A DNA stretch of 64,000 bases from CAYZJD01 sp964483455 (GCA_964483455.1 CAZACK010000005.1:27577-91576); one strand, 5' to 3'. Shown: positions 15,342 through 24,708, numbered from the stretch's first letter. Numbers and translations are program-made. Notes: generated by a model from the sequence alone, not told the origin.

Positions 15342-18047
15342 ATGCCCCGGTCAAACGCCCTCCTGGAACTGCCTCTCCCGGTGAGCCGGGCGAAAGAGCC
15401 TGTGCCGATCAGCGGTTCCCGCGGCGAGCACCTGGACCTGTTCGAGAACGCCTACGACATTGTCTATACCCACGACCTGCGTGGCAGGTTTACCTGGATC
15501 AACAACGCCATTCAACAGGTCACCGGCTACACCCGCGAGGAGGCTCTGCGCATGAACGTCGCCGAGCTTTGGAGTCCGGAGTCGCTGGAGCAGGCCTGGC
15601 GATTCATGTTGAAGCAGCTTGGGGGAGGGGAAAGGGCTACCCACGAGATCACCATCCGGACAAAGGACGGGCGCAGCGTAGTCCTGGAAGTCAACTCACG
15701 GCTTCTTTTTGACGCCGGCCAGCCGGTGGGCGTGCTGGGAATCGCGCGCGATGTCAGCGAACGAAGGCAGTCGGAAGCGCATCTCCGGCTGCTGAAATCA
15801 GTGGTGGTGAACGCGAACGATGCGGTGCTGATCGCCGAGCACAACGAAGCGGACCCGGCGGGCTCCCGCATCGTCTACATCAATGATGCGTTCACGCGAA
15901 TGACCGGGTACGCCCCGGAAGAGACCCTGGGAGAAACGTCGCGCATCCTCTGGGGACCGGAAGCAGAGGCGGCGCAGGTTGAGCAGGTGTGCCAGGCGCT
16001 GGCCGCCGGCGTGACGCTCCGGGTTGAGATGGTCAATCGGCGCAAGGACGGTTCGGAATACTGGGCCGACGTGAATTTCGTGCCCATCACCGACGAGCAT
16101 GGGCGCCGGACGCACTGGGTGGCGGTGCAGCGCGAGACCACCCATCGCAAGCGCGCTGAGGATCTCGAGCGGGACCGCACGCGGATCCTGGAAATGGTGG
16201 CCAGAAACGAGCCGCTGGAGTCGATCATGACGCACCTGGCGCGGATGGTCGAGCGGCAGTGCCCCCATGTCGTCTGCTCGGTGCACTTGCACCGCCATGG
16301 CCAGCTCTATCCGGTAGCCCTTCCCGGCCCGTGCCCATGCGACCCGGCGGTGGCGAACGGCCTGGCGATCAGCCAGGCGCCAAATGGGCAGGTCAATGGA
16401 CGCAGCCACGACGGCGGGGTTCAGGGTGAAGCCGCGGTCGGCGCGTCGTGGATCGGCGCCTCCCACCTGTCGCACGGCGACGATTGCAGCGCCGGATGGT
16501 CGGTCCCGATTTTCTCCGCGATTGGCACGATCCTCGGGGTGTTTGCGATTCACTACCGCTCCCCGCGGCGGCCGTCGGACGCCGAAATCGAACTGCTCGA
16601 AAAGGCCAGCCGGCTGGCGGCCATCGCCATCGAGCAGCGGCAGCTCACCGACCGTCTGGCGCACCAGGCGCAGCACGATATGCTGACCGGACTGCCGAAC
16701 CGCGGGCTGTTCGAGGCGAGGCTGGAGGAAGCGCTGGTGGAGGCGCGCCAGCAGGGCACAATGCTGGCCGTCCTGTTCGTCGATCTGGACCGTTTCAAGC
16801 AGATCAACGACACCCTCGGGCACTCCGTCGGCGACCTGTTGCTCCAACAAGTGGCTAAACGGCTCGCTACCTGCGTGCGACGGACCGACATGCTGGCCCG
16901 CATGGGAGGCGACGAGTTCACCTTGCTCCTCACCGGCCTGGAGAACCAGCAGTACGCCGTGCGGGTCGCCCAGAAGCTGCTGGACGCGCTCAAGGCGCCA
17001 TTTGCCGTGGACAAGTACGAGCTGTTTGTCACCGCCAGCGTCGGCATCAGTATCCATCCCAGGGACGGCAAGGACGCCGCCACGCTGCATCGCAACGCGG
17101 ACAGCGCGATGTATCGCGCCAAGAACTTGGGCAAGAACAATTTCCAGCTTTTCGTCCCCGAGATCCACATCACGGCTTTCGAGTCCCTGGAAATGGAAAA
17201 CGCCTTGCGAAAGGCGCTGGAGAACGGGGAGCTTCACGTGCACTACCAGCCGCAGGTGGATACCGGAGGCAAACTGACGGCGGTGGAAGCTCTGTTGCTC
17301 TGGAACCACCCCAAGCTGGGCCCGCTTTCGCCGGCGCAGTTCATTCCCGTGGCCGAGGAAAGCGGCCTCATTTTCCCGATCGGCAACTGGGTACTCCGCC
17401 AAGCCTGCCGGCAGAACGCCGCCTGGCTGAAAGCGGGCTACACGCCGGTCAAGGTGGCGGTGAACGTATCGGCGCTGCAATTCACCCGCGCCGGCTTCGT
17501 CGACACCGCGGCACGGGCGCTGGCGGAAAACGGCCTCAGTCCGTCCTTGCTCGAACTGGAGCTCACCGAGAGCATGGTCATGCGGGATGTCGAGGAGTCG
17601 ACTCGCCAGATGCAGGGCCTGCGCTCGCTGGGGATCGGCCTCGCCATCGACGATTTCGGCACCGGTTATTCCTCGTTGAGCTACCTGCGGCGGTTCCCGA
17701 TCAACACACTGAAGATCGACCAGTCCTTCCTCCGTGAATTGGATACCGAGCCCAATACGATAGCGCTGATCAACGCCATCGTGGCGCTTGCCCACAGCCT
17801 CCGGCTGTGCGTGATCGCCGAGGGGGTTGAGACCGAACGCCAGCACCAAGCCCTTCTCGAAGCCGGCTGCGACCGTTTCCAGGGCTACCTGTTCGGGCCG
17901 CCCGTTCCCGCCGAAGCAGCGGCGCGCTTGCTGAGCCGGCCCGGGCTGCCACTGCGCGCGCCGGCAGCATCGAGTGCCCAACGCCGCCCCCATTGGCAGG
18001 CCCGCCCGATCTCGCTCACGGGCCGCGCTAACCTGGCCGTCAACTGA
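15342..18047 (+). CDS. PAS-PAS-GAF-GGDEF-EAL c-di-GMP cyclase/phosphodiesterase
   Basis: A 901-residue signalling enzyme. Domains: PAS 1 (about 30-145, FENAYDIVYTHDLRGRFTWIN), PAS 2 with PAC (about 150-275), GAF (about 285-430), GGDEF (about 440-610; MLTGLPNR, DLDRFKQINDTLGH, intact ARMGGDEF), and EAL (about 625-880; EALLLWNHPKLG, NVSALQF, LTESMVM, DDFGTGYSSLSYL, KIDQSFL, AEGVET, QGYLFG). Both catalytic motifs look intact, so it may be bifunctional. There is no transmembrane segment, so it is a cytosolic sensor of small ligands or redox state. It follows the PilZ gene closely. Confidence 0.95.
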   Translation: MPRSNALLELPLPVSRAKEPVPISGSRGEHLDLFENAYDIVYTHDLRGRFTWINNAIQQVTGYTREEALRMNVAELWSPESLEQAWRFMLKQLGGGERATHEITIRTKDGRSVVLEVNSRLLFDAGQPVGVLGIARDVSERRQSEAHLRLLKSVVVNANDAVLIAEHNEADPAGSRIVYINDAFTRMTGYAPEETLGETSRILWGPEAEAAQVEQVCQALAAGVTLRVEMVNRRKDGSEYWADVNFVPITDEHGRRTHWVAVQRETTHRKRAEDLERDRTRILEMVARNEPLESIMTHLARMVERQCPHVVCSVHLHRHGQLYPVALPGPCPCDPAVANGLAISQAPNGQVNGRSHDGGVQGEAAVGASWIGASHLSHGDDCSAGWSVPIFSAIGTILGVFAIHYRSPRRPSDAEIELLEKASRLAAIAIEQRQLTDRLAHQAQHDMLTGLPNRGLFEARLEEALVEARQQGTMLAVLFVDLDRFKQINDTLGHSVGDLLLQQVAKRLATCVRRTDMLARMGGDEFTLLLTGLENQQYAVRVAQKLLDALKAPFAVDKYELFVTASVGISIHPRDGKDAATLHRNADSAMYRAKNLGKNNFQLFVPEIHITAFESLEMENALRKALENGELHVHYQPQVDTGGKLTAVEALLLWNHPKLGPLSPAQFIPVAEESGLIFPIGNWVLRQACRQNAAWLKAGYTPVKVAVNVSALQFTRAGFVDTAARALAENGLSPSLLELELTESMVMRDVEESTRQMQGLRSLGIGLAIDDFGTGYSSLSYLRRFPINTLKIDQSFLRELDTEPNTIALINAIVALAHSLRLCVIAEGVETERQHQALLEAGCDRFQGYLFGPPVPAEAAARLLSRPGLPLRAPAASSAQRRPHWQARPISLTGRANLAVN

Positions 18048-18088
18048 CTGGAGGGTATCGCATTGTGCCGGTCGTCTTGAAATCTCCC

Positions 18089-18119
18089 GTACTAGCACAC
18101 GGATGGATCGGACTAGTAC
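18089..18119. repeat. short perfect inverted repeat upstream of the zinc-ribbon gene
   Basis: GTACTAG (18089-18095) and CTAGTAC (18113-18119) are perfect 7-bp inverted arms around a 17-nt spacer, in the 240-bp region after the GGDEF-EAL gene. It is operator-like in shape, but nothing else supports a function. The rest of 18048-18288 holds no gene that I can support. Confidence 0.4.
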
Positions 18120-18288
18120 AATTCCCGCTCCCACGGCGCCAACGTCATCTTTACGCTGCCGGATGGACACTGCTACACTTCATCAGGGCGCATGAGCAGC
18201 ACTGCGACCGGCTTGTTTCGCAAACGGGTCCGGAGTCCTGGACGGTATGTCCGTCGCGGCTCGCAGCGCTTCCTGCCGGGAGGTTATG

Positions 18289-19365
18289 GTGCCTGAACCG
18301 AAGCTTGTTTGTCCACTCTGCGGCCACGACGGCACGGCCGCAACGGCCACAAGCTCGCTGGAGTGCTACGGATTCAACTATCTCGAGGACGACGTCGTTT
18401 GCCGCGAGGTCCAGGGCGTGGACGAACAAGGCCGCCTCCGCCTGGGAGACCAGCTTCGGGCCGGGCCAAGCCCGGGCGGCAATCCCCGCATCGAGTGCCG
18501 TTCCTGCTGGCAGACATTCCCGCTGCCGGAGGGGCTTGGCGCAATGATGGACCAGCCGGTGCTTCGCGCCCCCCTGGCCACGGAGCCCACCCCCGCGGGA
18601 GCGGACCTCGACGAAGCCGGCTCCGGAATTCCCGACGCCAGTCTCAGCCAACTGGCCCAGCAAATCGCCGGTTCCCTGGTCGACTTGCTGGCGGGCGCGA
18701 TCCAGGACGCACAGAGGCACTCCGAGAGCGACCTGAGAGACTTGCGGAATCAAGTGAGCGGCCTGGCATCGGTAGCCGAGAAGTTCCCCGCACTCGCCGA
18801 AGAGCTGGCGGCGCTGCGAAAACAGACGGACACCTTCTCGGAAGCCGAGCGCAACCTTTCCTTCAAACTCGCCAGGCTCGAGATCGCCTTGAAAGGGCAT
18901 GAAGAGGGCCATCACCGCCTCGAGGAAGAGCTTCGATCAGTGTCGGGTGCCCAGGAGGGGATTCGCACGACGCTGGAAGCGCAGACAGGGATTCTCTCCG
19001 CTCTGGAACGCGTGACCGGACAGCTCGATGTGACCTTGAAAGGCCAGCAGGAGTCCATGGAGCAGTACTCGGCCGCCTCCCGCGAAGGAATGTCTCAACT
19101 TAGCGACCGGCAGACCGTGCTGGACGCGAGCCTCGCCGGGCAGTCGCAGGCCATTGACGGAATTCGGGAGGGCATCGGCAGGCTGGACGATTCGCACAAG
19201 ACGCTTGAATCGCGCGTGGACAGGCAGGCGGAGGTGATCCGCTCCCTTCATGCCGCGGCCTCGGCACAGGCCGTGCGCAGCGACGAACTGCGGTCCGCGT
19301 TGCAGAGACTGGAGGAATTGGCGGGCGGGTCCAGCATTCCGCCGGCGCTACCCGAGGGTCTCTGA
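18289..19365 (+). CDS. zinc-ribbon plus long coiled-coil protein, unrecognised
   Basis: A protein of about 358 residues that I cannot assign to a family. The N-terminus has CPLCG and, about 70 residues later, CRSCWQTF, a four-cysteine zinc-ribbon pattern separated by an insert. After about residue 110 the sequence is almost continuous amphipathic helix with heptad character (LRDLRNQVSGLASVAEKF, ALERVTGQLDVTLKGQQES, GIREGIGRLDDSHKTLESR), probably a long coiled coil. No signal peptide or membrane segment is seen. GGGAGG at 18278-18283 is best spaced for the GTG at 18289; the ATG at 18286 is too close. The next gene starts 38 bp later, so the two are probably one operon. Confidence 0.7.
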   Translation: MPEPKLVCPLCGHDGTAATATSSLECYGFNYLEDDVVCREVQGVDEQGRLRLGDQLRAGPSPGGNPRIECRSCWQTFPLPEGLGAMMDQPVLRAPLATEPTPAGADLDEAGSGIPDASLSQLAQQIAGSLVDLLAGAIQDAQRHSESDLRDLRNQVSGLASVAEKFPALAEELAALRKQTDTFSEAERNLSFKLARLEIALKGHEEGHHRLEEELRSVSGAQEGIRTTLEAQTGILSALERVTGQLDVTLKGQQESMEQYSAASREGMSQLSDRQTVLDASLAGQSQAIDGIREGIGRLDDSHKTLESRVDRQAEVIRSLHAAASAQAVRSDELRSALQRLEELAGGSSIPPALPEGL

Positions 19366-19403
19366 GCATCCGGAAAGCATTGCCAGGCAAGGGTGCCGCC
19401 CTA

Positions 19404-20279
19404 ATGGCCACCTTCGATTTCATCGATGCCCACCAGTTGCGGCAGTCGCTCGAGCGCGACTCCGCGGAGCTGGTTGAATGCATGAAGGTCGGCGCCTGGA
19501 AGGCGGTCCATGTCCTTGCCGCCACCATCATTCAGGGGACTTTGACCGATCACCTTCGTGCCTCGGGCAAGGCGGACGAAGCTCAGTTGCGGGAACTGAG
19601 CGGCGGCGATCTGCTGGAGTTTTGCCGCGAGCAGCGCGTCCTCTCGCCGAGGACTGTGGACCTGTCCGAGCATCTCCGGCCCTACCTGAGCCGGATTCGC
19701 TCCGGCTCACCGCTGCTCAGCGAGGCGCCGGCGGACGAGAATGCCGCCCGGATCGCCCAGGCGCTGGTGGAAATCATCGTGAACGAGGTGGCCGGCCAGA
19801 AGCGAGGCGAATCCGCAACCACCGCCGAGCGGATCCTGGCACGGCTCCGCGACGCTCCGGAGTCATTCCGCGTGGGCGAGCTCCAACCGCTCGAGGAAAC
19901 GGATCGCTGCGCCATCAAGGCATTCTTCTTCGAACAGCTCAACCGCTGGCACGGCGCCGGTCTTGTCGATGCCGCCGGGGGAATGGGCGCGTACTTGACC
20001 TCGGAACGTGAAGCGCGCGCTTTCTTCGTTCCTCTGGTCTCGGCCCTGGTGGATTCACAAAGCGAAGACGCGCGGTCCTCCCTGGCGCTCCGCATCGAGC
20101 AGGAGTACGCGATCACCTCCCCCGATAACCGGCGGGCCATCCGCCGCTGGATCCAACGCGTGAAAAGGTCCCTGGCGCGCCAAAACAAGACGGCGGCGCT
20201 CGCCATCGTCCAGGCGCTGGAGTCCAGGCTCATGGGCGCCGTGGTAACTCGGGACACCCGTCGCCGAAACGGGCTATAA
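19404..20279 (+). CDS. unrecognised helical protein, possible HEPN-like N-terminus
   Basis: A 291-residue protein, almost wholly helical by composition, with no clear family. Its N-terminal 110 residues (ECMKVGAWKAVHVLAATII, LLEFCREQRVLS, LRPYLSRIRSGSPLLS, ARIAQALVEIIVNEV) follow the layout of HEPN/DUF4145-type domains: a helix with small residues, a second helix, then a paired motif at the position of R-x4-6-H. The catalytic Arg-His pair itself is not evident here, so any HEPN domain would be degenerate. The C-terminal half resembles a small helical bundle. It follows the zinc-ribbon/coiled-coil gene and overlaps the convergent GH172 gene end by 6 bp. Confidence 0.6.
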   Translation: MATFDFIDAHQLRQSLERDSAELVECMKVGAWKAVHVLAATIIQGTLTDHLRASGKADEAQLRELSGGDLLEFCREQRVLSPRTVDLSEHLRPYLSRIRSGSPLLSEAPADENAARIAQALVEIIVNEVAGQKRGESATTAERILARLRDAPESFRVGELQPLEETDRCAIKAFFFEQLNRWHGAGLVDAAGGMGAYLTSEREARAFFVPLVSALVDSQSEDARSSLALRIEQEYAITSPDNRRAIRRWIQRVKRSLARQNKTAALAIVQALESRLMGAVVTRDTRRRNGL

Positions 20280-21434
20280 CCCTCGCATTCGCGTTTCCGG
20301 AGGATCGATTCGGGGCAGCCCGTTCTCCGGCCGGTCGAGATAGAAGTACGCGCAGCTCGACCAGTCGTCCCGCCGCTCGAACAAGCCGGACGAGAATTTT
20401 TCCCTCTCCACCAGGCCCGGGCCCGCCTGGTAGACCTTGTCGCCCGAGAGGTAGATGTCCCCGAACTGCTCCTTGCCGGCCCAGCCGATCTGCTGGATCG
20501 TCACCCGGATCTCTTTGCGGAAGTAGACCGGGTCCGGGATGTGGAACCGGTAGAAGCAGTACCGCATCTGGTCGTGGTTCGCGTAGTGACAGCCCTGGTA
20601 CAGGTTCGCGTATTGCCCCTGTCCCCAACCCGTGCCGATGTAATCCTCGGTGCCGGTGCCGTTCAGCGTGGGAAGCTCGCCATCCCCGTCGAGGAACACT
20701 TTGACCTCACCCTCGCCCCACCAGGAGGAGCCGTAATGCTTCTTATCCGCGATCACGCCGGCATTCACCCCGAGGAACCGGCCCTTGCCCGGCACCCGGG
20801 GCAGCAATTCGTAGTCCTGTTGCAGCCTCGTGGGATTCTCGCGCCGGTAGTGCGCGTGAAAATACAGCACGCCCTCGCCGTGCTTGTCGCCGAGCGTGTA
20901 GTCCACGTCGTAGAAGAGCATCGCCAGGTCCTTGCCGCTCTCGTTCGTCACCGCGATCTTCATCCCGGTGCGGAATGGCATCGGCAGGTAGCAGACGAAG
21001 CTGCGGCCCTCGGGGCTGGTAAACAGCGCCGACTGGAAAGTCACCATCTGGCCCAGGCCCAGGCCGAAAAAATCGCCCCAAGGCGCGCTGACCGCCGGTG
21101 TCGCCGCCCCGTCCCAGAACATCTCGATCTTCAGTCCCCGCAGCATGGCCGGGCTGCGATCGTCGATCGTCGCCCAGATTCGCCGCACCGTCCCGCTTGT
21201 GCCGCGCACTTCGGCCAGCGTCAAGGACTCACCGGCCTTGACAGGCGTCATCGGCCGGCCCTTGCGGCCGGCGTTCACCGTCCCGCCCTTGCCTTTCTCC
21301 CCACCCGGGTTCTCCGGACTGGCCCAGCGAGTCTCCACCCCGTCAGGGATCGTGTACAGCGGCTGGGCGGAAATGCTCCGAGCCAGGCTGACGGCCAGCA
21401 CCATCAGCGGAAGCTGGCATCCTCGCACATGCAT
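20274..21434 (-). CDS. GH172-family (DUF2961) secreted glycoside hydrolase
   Basis: A 386-residue exported enzyme with a signal peptide (MHVRGCQLPLMVLAVSLARSISA). DUF2961 hallmarks are SSWWGEGEVKVFLDGDGE and NGTGTEDYIGTGWG, with the conserved Glu residues that act as nucleophile and acid/base in GH172. It also has WGDFFGLG and FRTGMKIAV blocks. Known GH172 members act on D-arabinofuranosides, for example difructose dianhydride I synthase/hydrolase and bacterial arabinan-degrading enzymes. This one probably processes fructofuranosyl or arabinofuranosyl linkages in the periplasm. Length agrees with single-domain members. Confidence 0.87.
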   Translation of the reverse strand: MHVRGCQLPLMVLAVSLARSISAQPLYTIPDGVETRWASPENPGGEKGKGGTVNAGRKGRPMTPVKAGESLTLAEVRGTSGTVRRIWATIDDRSPAMLRGLKIEMFWDGAATPAVSAPWGDFFGLGLGQMVTFQSALFTSPEGRSFVCYLPMPFRTGMKIAVTNESGKDLAMLFYDVDYTLGDKHGEGVLYFHAHYRRENPTRLQQDYELLPRVPGKGRFLGVNAGVIADKKHYGSSWWGEGEVKVFLDGDGELPTLNGTGTEDYIGTGWGQGQYANLYQGCHYANHDQMRYCFYRFHIPDPVYFRKEIRVTIQQIGWAGKEQFGDIYLSGDKVYQAGPGLVEREKFSSGLFERRDDWSSCAYFYLDRPENGLPRIDPPETRMRGL

Positions 21435-21625
21435 TTGAATCCGGTCTCCTTTCCTCGCCTTCCGCCGCCGGATGATTGTGGGCGGCTCCGGCGGTTACTA
21501 TGGATGATTGCCCATTCATCCGGACGCGGCCACCGGAGATTATACCGGCCAGCGGCCCGATGGCGGGGCGGAGTCCGCGGCGGGAACCGGATCGGAGTCC
21601 GGCGCCTGTACTGTTTGGAGGAACT

Positions 21626-22285
21626 TTGAGAATTCGCGCTGAATGGAACGGGATGCTCTTGCTTGCCGGCACGGTCGCCCTCTTTTCCCTGCCCGGTGCC
21701 CTGCAAGCCCAGAGATTCGAAATTGGGCCGGCAGCCAGCTACGTGAAGATCGGACAGCCTCTGCTCGGCTCGATCGACGACGAGGACCCGCAGGACGACG
21801 ACTCCCGCATCCTTGGCCGCAACGGCTATGGCGTGCGCGTCACCTGGAACACGCGGGGCTACTTCGGCCATGAATTCGGCTACACCCGCACCAAGGCTGA
21901 GTTCGAGACGAAGATCCGGACGGGCGATCCCGTCGTCGAACAGACCCTGCGGGACCGGATCAACATTCACCAGGCTTCCTACAACTTCATGATGTACTTC
22001 ATGCCGGCCGGCGAGCGCTTCCGGCCGTTCATGACCGCGGGCTTGCAGGCGTTCCAATACGACAAGCCGAACATCGAGGGTTTCGACCGGCCGCGCTCGA
22101 GGAACTACGGCGGCAACTACGGAGCGGGGCTGAAGATTCTTCTGGTGAAGAACGCGCTGGTGCGATTCGACTTCCGGCACTACGTTGGCGGCAGCCCTTA
22201 CGGCCTTCAGTTCGGAACCGTCGGCGAGACCGGCGGCTGGCTTGGGACCCTCGAAGGCTCGGCCGGCTTCTCGATTGCGTTCTAG
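21626..22285 (+). CDS. outer-membrane beta-barrel protein
   Basis: A 219-residue protein starting with TTG at 21626, 4 nt after GGAGG (21617-21621). This start gives a clear signal peptide (RIRAEWNGMLLLAGTVALFSLPGALQAQ). The mature part alternates aromatic and small residues in short strands (FEIGPAASYVKIG, GYFGHEFGYTRTK, FMTAGLQAFQYDK, ALVRFDFRHYVGG) and ends with a terminal aromatic (GFSIAF), as expected for an eight-stranded OmpA/OmpW-like barrel. The N-terminal DDEDPQDDD loop is acidic. Function is unknown, possibly structural. Confidence 0.72.
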   Translation: MRIRAEWNGMLLLAGTVALFSLPGALQAQRFEIGPAASYVKIGQPLLGSIDDEDPQDDDSRILGRNGYGVRVTWNTRGYFGHEFGYTRTKAEFETKIRTGDPVVEQTLRDRINIHQASYNFMMYFMPAGERFRPFMTAGLQAFQYDKPNIEGFDRPRSRNYGGNYGAGLKILLVKNALVRFDFRHYVGGSPYGLQFGTVGETGGWLGTLEGSAGFSIAF

Positions 22286-22339
22286 CTTTCCCACTCGGCC
22301 GTCCGGCGGCAGTAGATTAAGAAAAAGAGGGGGTCCTTA

Positions 22340-23215
22340 ATGCCCGAAGTCAACGTCCACGAACGTGCCGGCGTCCAGGCCGCCGCCATGCCGGCGGTGC
22401 CGCTGACGGTGGAAGGCGCCAGCGTCCTGCACCAGATGTTCCGCATGCGCTGGCCGGCCTGGAAGGCGCTCGCGCCGGCCGAGCGGCAGGAGATCGCCGG
22501 GGAAGCCGCCCAAGTGCTCGCCGGCTGGGAAACGGACGGTGAGCGGCAGAGCGCGCTCTATTCCTTGCTCGGCCACAAGGGCGATTTCCTCGTGGTCCAT
22601 TTCCGCCGAAGCTTCGATGAGCTGAACGAAGCCGAGCGGCGCCTCTCCAGCCTCAGGCTGAGCGATTACCTCGAGCAGACCTCCTCGTACCTGTCCGTGG
22701 TTGAACTGGGACTCTACGATTCCAGCGTGCGTCTCTTCCGCAGCCTCGCCGAGCGGGGAATCCAACCTGACACCGCCGAATGGAACGCCGAGATCGACGA
22801 GGCGCTGGCGCAGCATCGCAAGGCGATGGCATCCAGGCTCTGGCCGTCCATCCCGCCCAGCCGGTACGTCTGCTTCTATCCCATGGACCGCAAGCGCGCG
22901 GAAGCCAGGAACTGGTATCAGCTTCCCATGGCCGAGCGGCAGCGCCTGATGCACGAGCACGGCATGGTCGGCCGCAAGTACGCCGGCGAGGTGAAGCAGA
23001 TCATCACCGGCTCCATCGGCTTCGACGATTGGGAGTGGGCCGTGGATCTGTTCTCGGACGATCCCTTGCAGTTCAAGAAGATCATTTACGAGATGCGGTT
23101 CGACGAGGCCAGCGCGGTGTACGCGCTGTTTGGGTCGTTCTATCTCGGCATCCGCCTGCCCGCGAGCCGGCTCGTGGATTGGTCGGAGTTTCGCTCCGCG
23201 GGGGAAAACCCATGA
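22340..23215 (+). CDS. chdC: coproheme decarboxylase / HemQ (chlorite dismutase-like)
   Basis: The last step of the coproporphyrin-dependent haem pathway: H2O2-dependent decarboxylation of coprohaem III to haem b. The 291 residues carry the ChdC core RYVCFYPMDRKRAEARNWY with the reactive tyrosine, RLMHEHGMVGRKY with the proximal haem ligand H207, and ITGSIGFDDWEWAVDLF and IYEMRFDEASAVYALFG. Family members of about 250 residues lack the extra N-terminal 20. It overlaps the downstream amidohydrolase by 4 bp (ATGA). The protein is cytosolic. No other haem genes are in the window. Confidence 0.9.
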   Translation: MPEVNVHERAGVQAAAMPAVPLTVEGASVLHQMFRMRWPAWKALAPAERQEIAGEAAQVLAGWETDGERQSALYSLLGHKGDFLVVHFRRSFDELNEAERRLSSLRLSDYLEQTSSYLSVVELGLYDSSVRLFRSLAERGIQPDTAEWNAEIDEALAQHRKAMASRLWPSIPPSRYVCFYPMDRKRAEARNWYQLPMAERQRLMHEHGMVGRKYAGEVKQIITGSIGFDDWEWAVDLFSDDPLQFKKIIYEMRFDEASAVYALFGSFYLGIRLPASRLVDWSEFRSAGENP

Positions 23216-24165
23216 GCTACTTCCACCACCATCCGCATCACCCGCCGCCGCCCTCCTCGCGCCGCAGCTTTGTCTTCTTCGGCATGTTCGCCGGCGCCGC
23301 CGGCGCGGCTCCTTCTCAACAGCAACCGCCCCCGGGTGTGGTGCGATTGCCGGCGCCCGAGCGCGGGCGCCCGCGCCGCCGCGGGCCCGAGCCCCGCCGG
23401 ATCTTCGACGCCCACCTGCACTGCCCGAGCGCCAAGGGCGACGTCTGGCAATGGCATCCGGTCACGCGAACCTTCGAAGAATTCGACGCCTACCTCAAGC
23501 GCACCGGAGTCCAGCGCGGCATCATCAATTCGGTCCGCAGCCAGCTTGCCAAGAACGCGACTGAATTTGTCGCCGGCAATCGCGAAGTAGCGCTCTACGT
23601 CGAGAAGAGCAAGGGGCGCTTTCTCGGCGCCTGCGTGGTCAACCCGCTCCTCATCGACGAGACGCTTCGCGAGATGGAGGAATGCCGCAAGCAGCACGGG
23701 ATGGTCTGGGTCGGCGAGCTGTGCAATTACACGGTCCCCTACGAGTACACCATCAAGGAATTCGAGATGCTCGTGGATCAGGCGGTCAAGCTGAACATGA
23801 TCCTCGACGTGCACACCGAGCTGGCCGAGATGGAGTACATCGTCCAGAAGTTCCCCAAGGCCACGCTCGTGTTTCCGCACTTCGGCGACGGGCAGGAGTA
23901 CGACCACATCTTCAAGCGCATCGACCTGGTCGCCGCCCACCCGAACTGTTACCTCGACACCTCCGGCTACGGCCACGACCGCGTCGCCATGCTCGAGTAC
24001 GCGGTACAAAAGGTCGGCGCGGACCGCGTCCTGTTCGGCTCGGACTTCTCGATCAACTGCCCGGCGACAGTGATCGCCCGCATCGAAAACGCCTTCCTAA
24101 CCGACGTGCAGAAGGAGAAGATCCTCGCCCGCAACCTGGAGACCCTGCTTGCCCGGGCGGGGTGA
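23212..24165 (+). CDS. amidohydrolase 2-family metal-dependent hydrolase, TAT-like leader
   Basis: A 317-residue TIM-barrel hydrolase. The N-terminal twin-arginine-like stretch SRRSFVFFGMFAGAAGAA followed by a proline-rich linker suggests export. Catalytic-family motifs are FDAHLHC (metal-binding His pair), VHTELAEM, FPHFGDG and LFGSDFSINCP with the catalytic Asp. It belongs to the amidohydrolase 2 group that includes decarboxylases and lactonases; the substrate is unknown. The ATG at 23212 overlaps the chdC stop, so translation is probably coupled. A histidine-rich MSYFHHHPHHPPPP opening is unusual and might bind metal. Confidence 0.8.
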   Translation: MSYFHHHPHHPPPPSSRRSFVFFGMFAGAAGAAPSQQQPPPGVVRLPAPERGRPRRRGPEPRRIFDAHLHCPSAKGDVWQWHPVTRTFEEFDAYLKRTGVQRGIINSVRSQLAKNATEFVAGNREVALYVEKSKGRFLGACVVNPLLIDETLREMEECRKQHGMVWVGELCNYTVPYEYTIKEFEMLVDQAVKLNMILDVHTELAEMEYIVQKFPKATLVFPHFGDGQEYDHIFKRIDLVAAHPNCYLDTSGYGHDRVAMLEYAVQKVGADRVLFGSDFSINCPATVIARIENAFLTDVQKEKILARNLETLLARAG

Positions 24166-24504
24166 AATGCGGCGGAGGGCGCTCTTGGTGACGGGCAATT
24201 TGTGGCGCACGCTTCAGCGCCGGGTCGAGACTTCCGCTTGCGGATCCGTTCCCGGACGTCTCAACCCTTGTCTACGGGCGAGCACAGCCTCGGACACGAG
24301 CAGCGAGGCGGCAGGCACGAGCACCCGCGCCACATCAGCCCCTCCCCATGAAGATCCCCAAAGAAGCCAGGATGCGATCGCCGTTGACGGAGGGCTTCTC
24401 AAAACACTCAAGGGGGTTCGCGGCGCGGGGGGAAGCTGCACATTCGATTGGATTAGTCCATGCCGCGGCGAACACCGGAGCAGAAAAAACGCTATGATCC
24501 TGGT
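24166..24504. other. intergenic stretch, no supported gene
   Basis: The 339 bp after the amidohydrolase stop contain only short overlapping frames with no recognisable protein motif or codon bias. The last bases (ctatgatcctggt) could be part of the promoter region of the antitoxin remnant that follows. It marks the left side of the accessory island. Confidence 0.5.
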
Positions 24505-24606
24505 ATGGAGTCGCAGGTCCTACACATCAGCGAGGCCGACCTCGCCAACAACGCTCGCTCCATCCATTCTGGTTCGCCGATCAGAGTCCGAACGAGTCTC
24601 TGGTGA
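24505..24606 (+). pseudogene. Phd/YefM-like antitoxin remnant
   Basis: The first 16 codons, MESQVLHISEADLANN, match the usual opening of Phd-type antitoxins (VIHISEAEAAN...). The reading then continues SIHSGSPIRVRTSLW and stops at codon 34, whereas such antitoxins are about 80 residues. The 102 bp after it carry no partner toxin. It appears to be a frameshifted or truncated relic within the island, unless a short peptide is made. Confidence 0.5.
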
Positions 24607-24708
24607 TTCCCAGCGCCATCGGCCAGCCGATCCCAACAGCCACTCGGCGGTTTGGCGACTACGCAGCCAAGTGGTAGGATGCCGTGGGTCGCCGGATTGC
24701 CTGAGCGT

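Noticed and set aside
15798..18170. A 790-residue minus-strand frame
   Set aside because: Antisense to the PAS-GAF-GGDEF-EAL gene, with no motifs of its own.
22780..23211. Upstream extension of the amidohydrolase
   Set aside because: This part overlaps chdC in another frame; the ATGA overlap at 23212 is the natural start.
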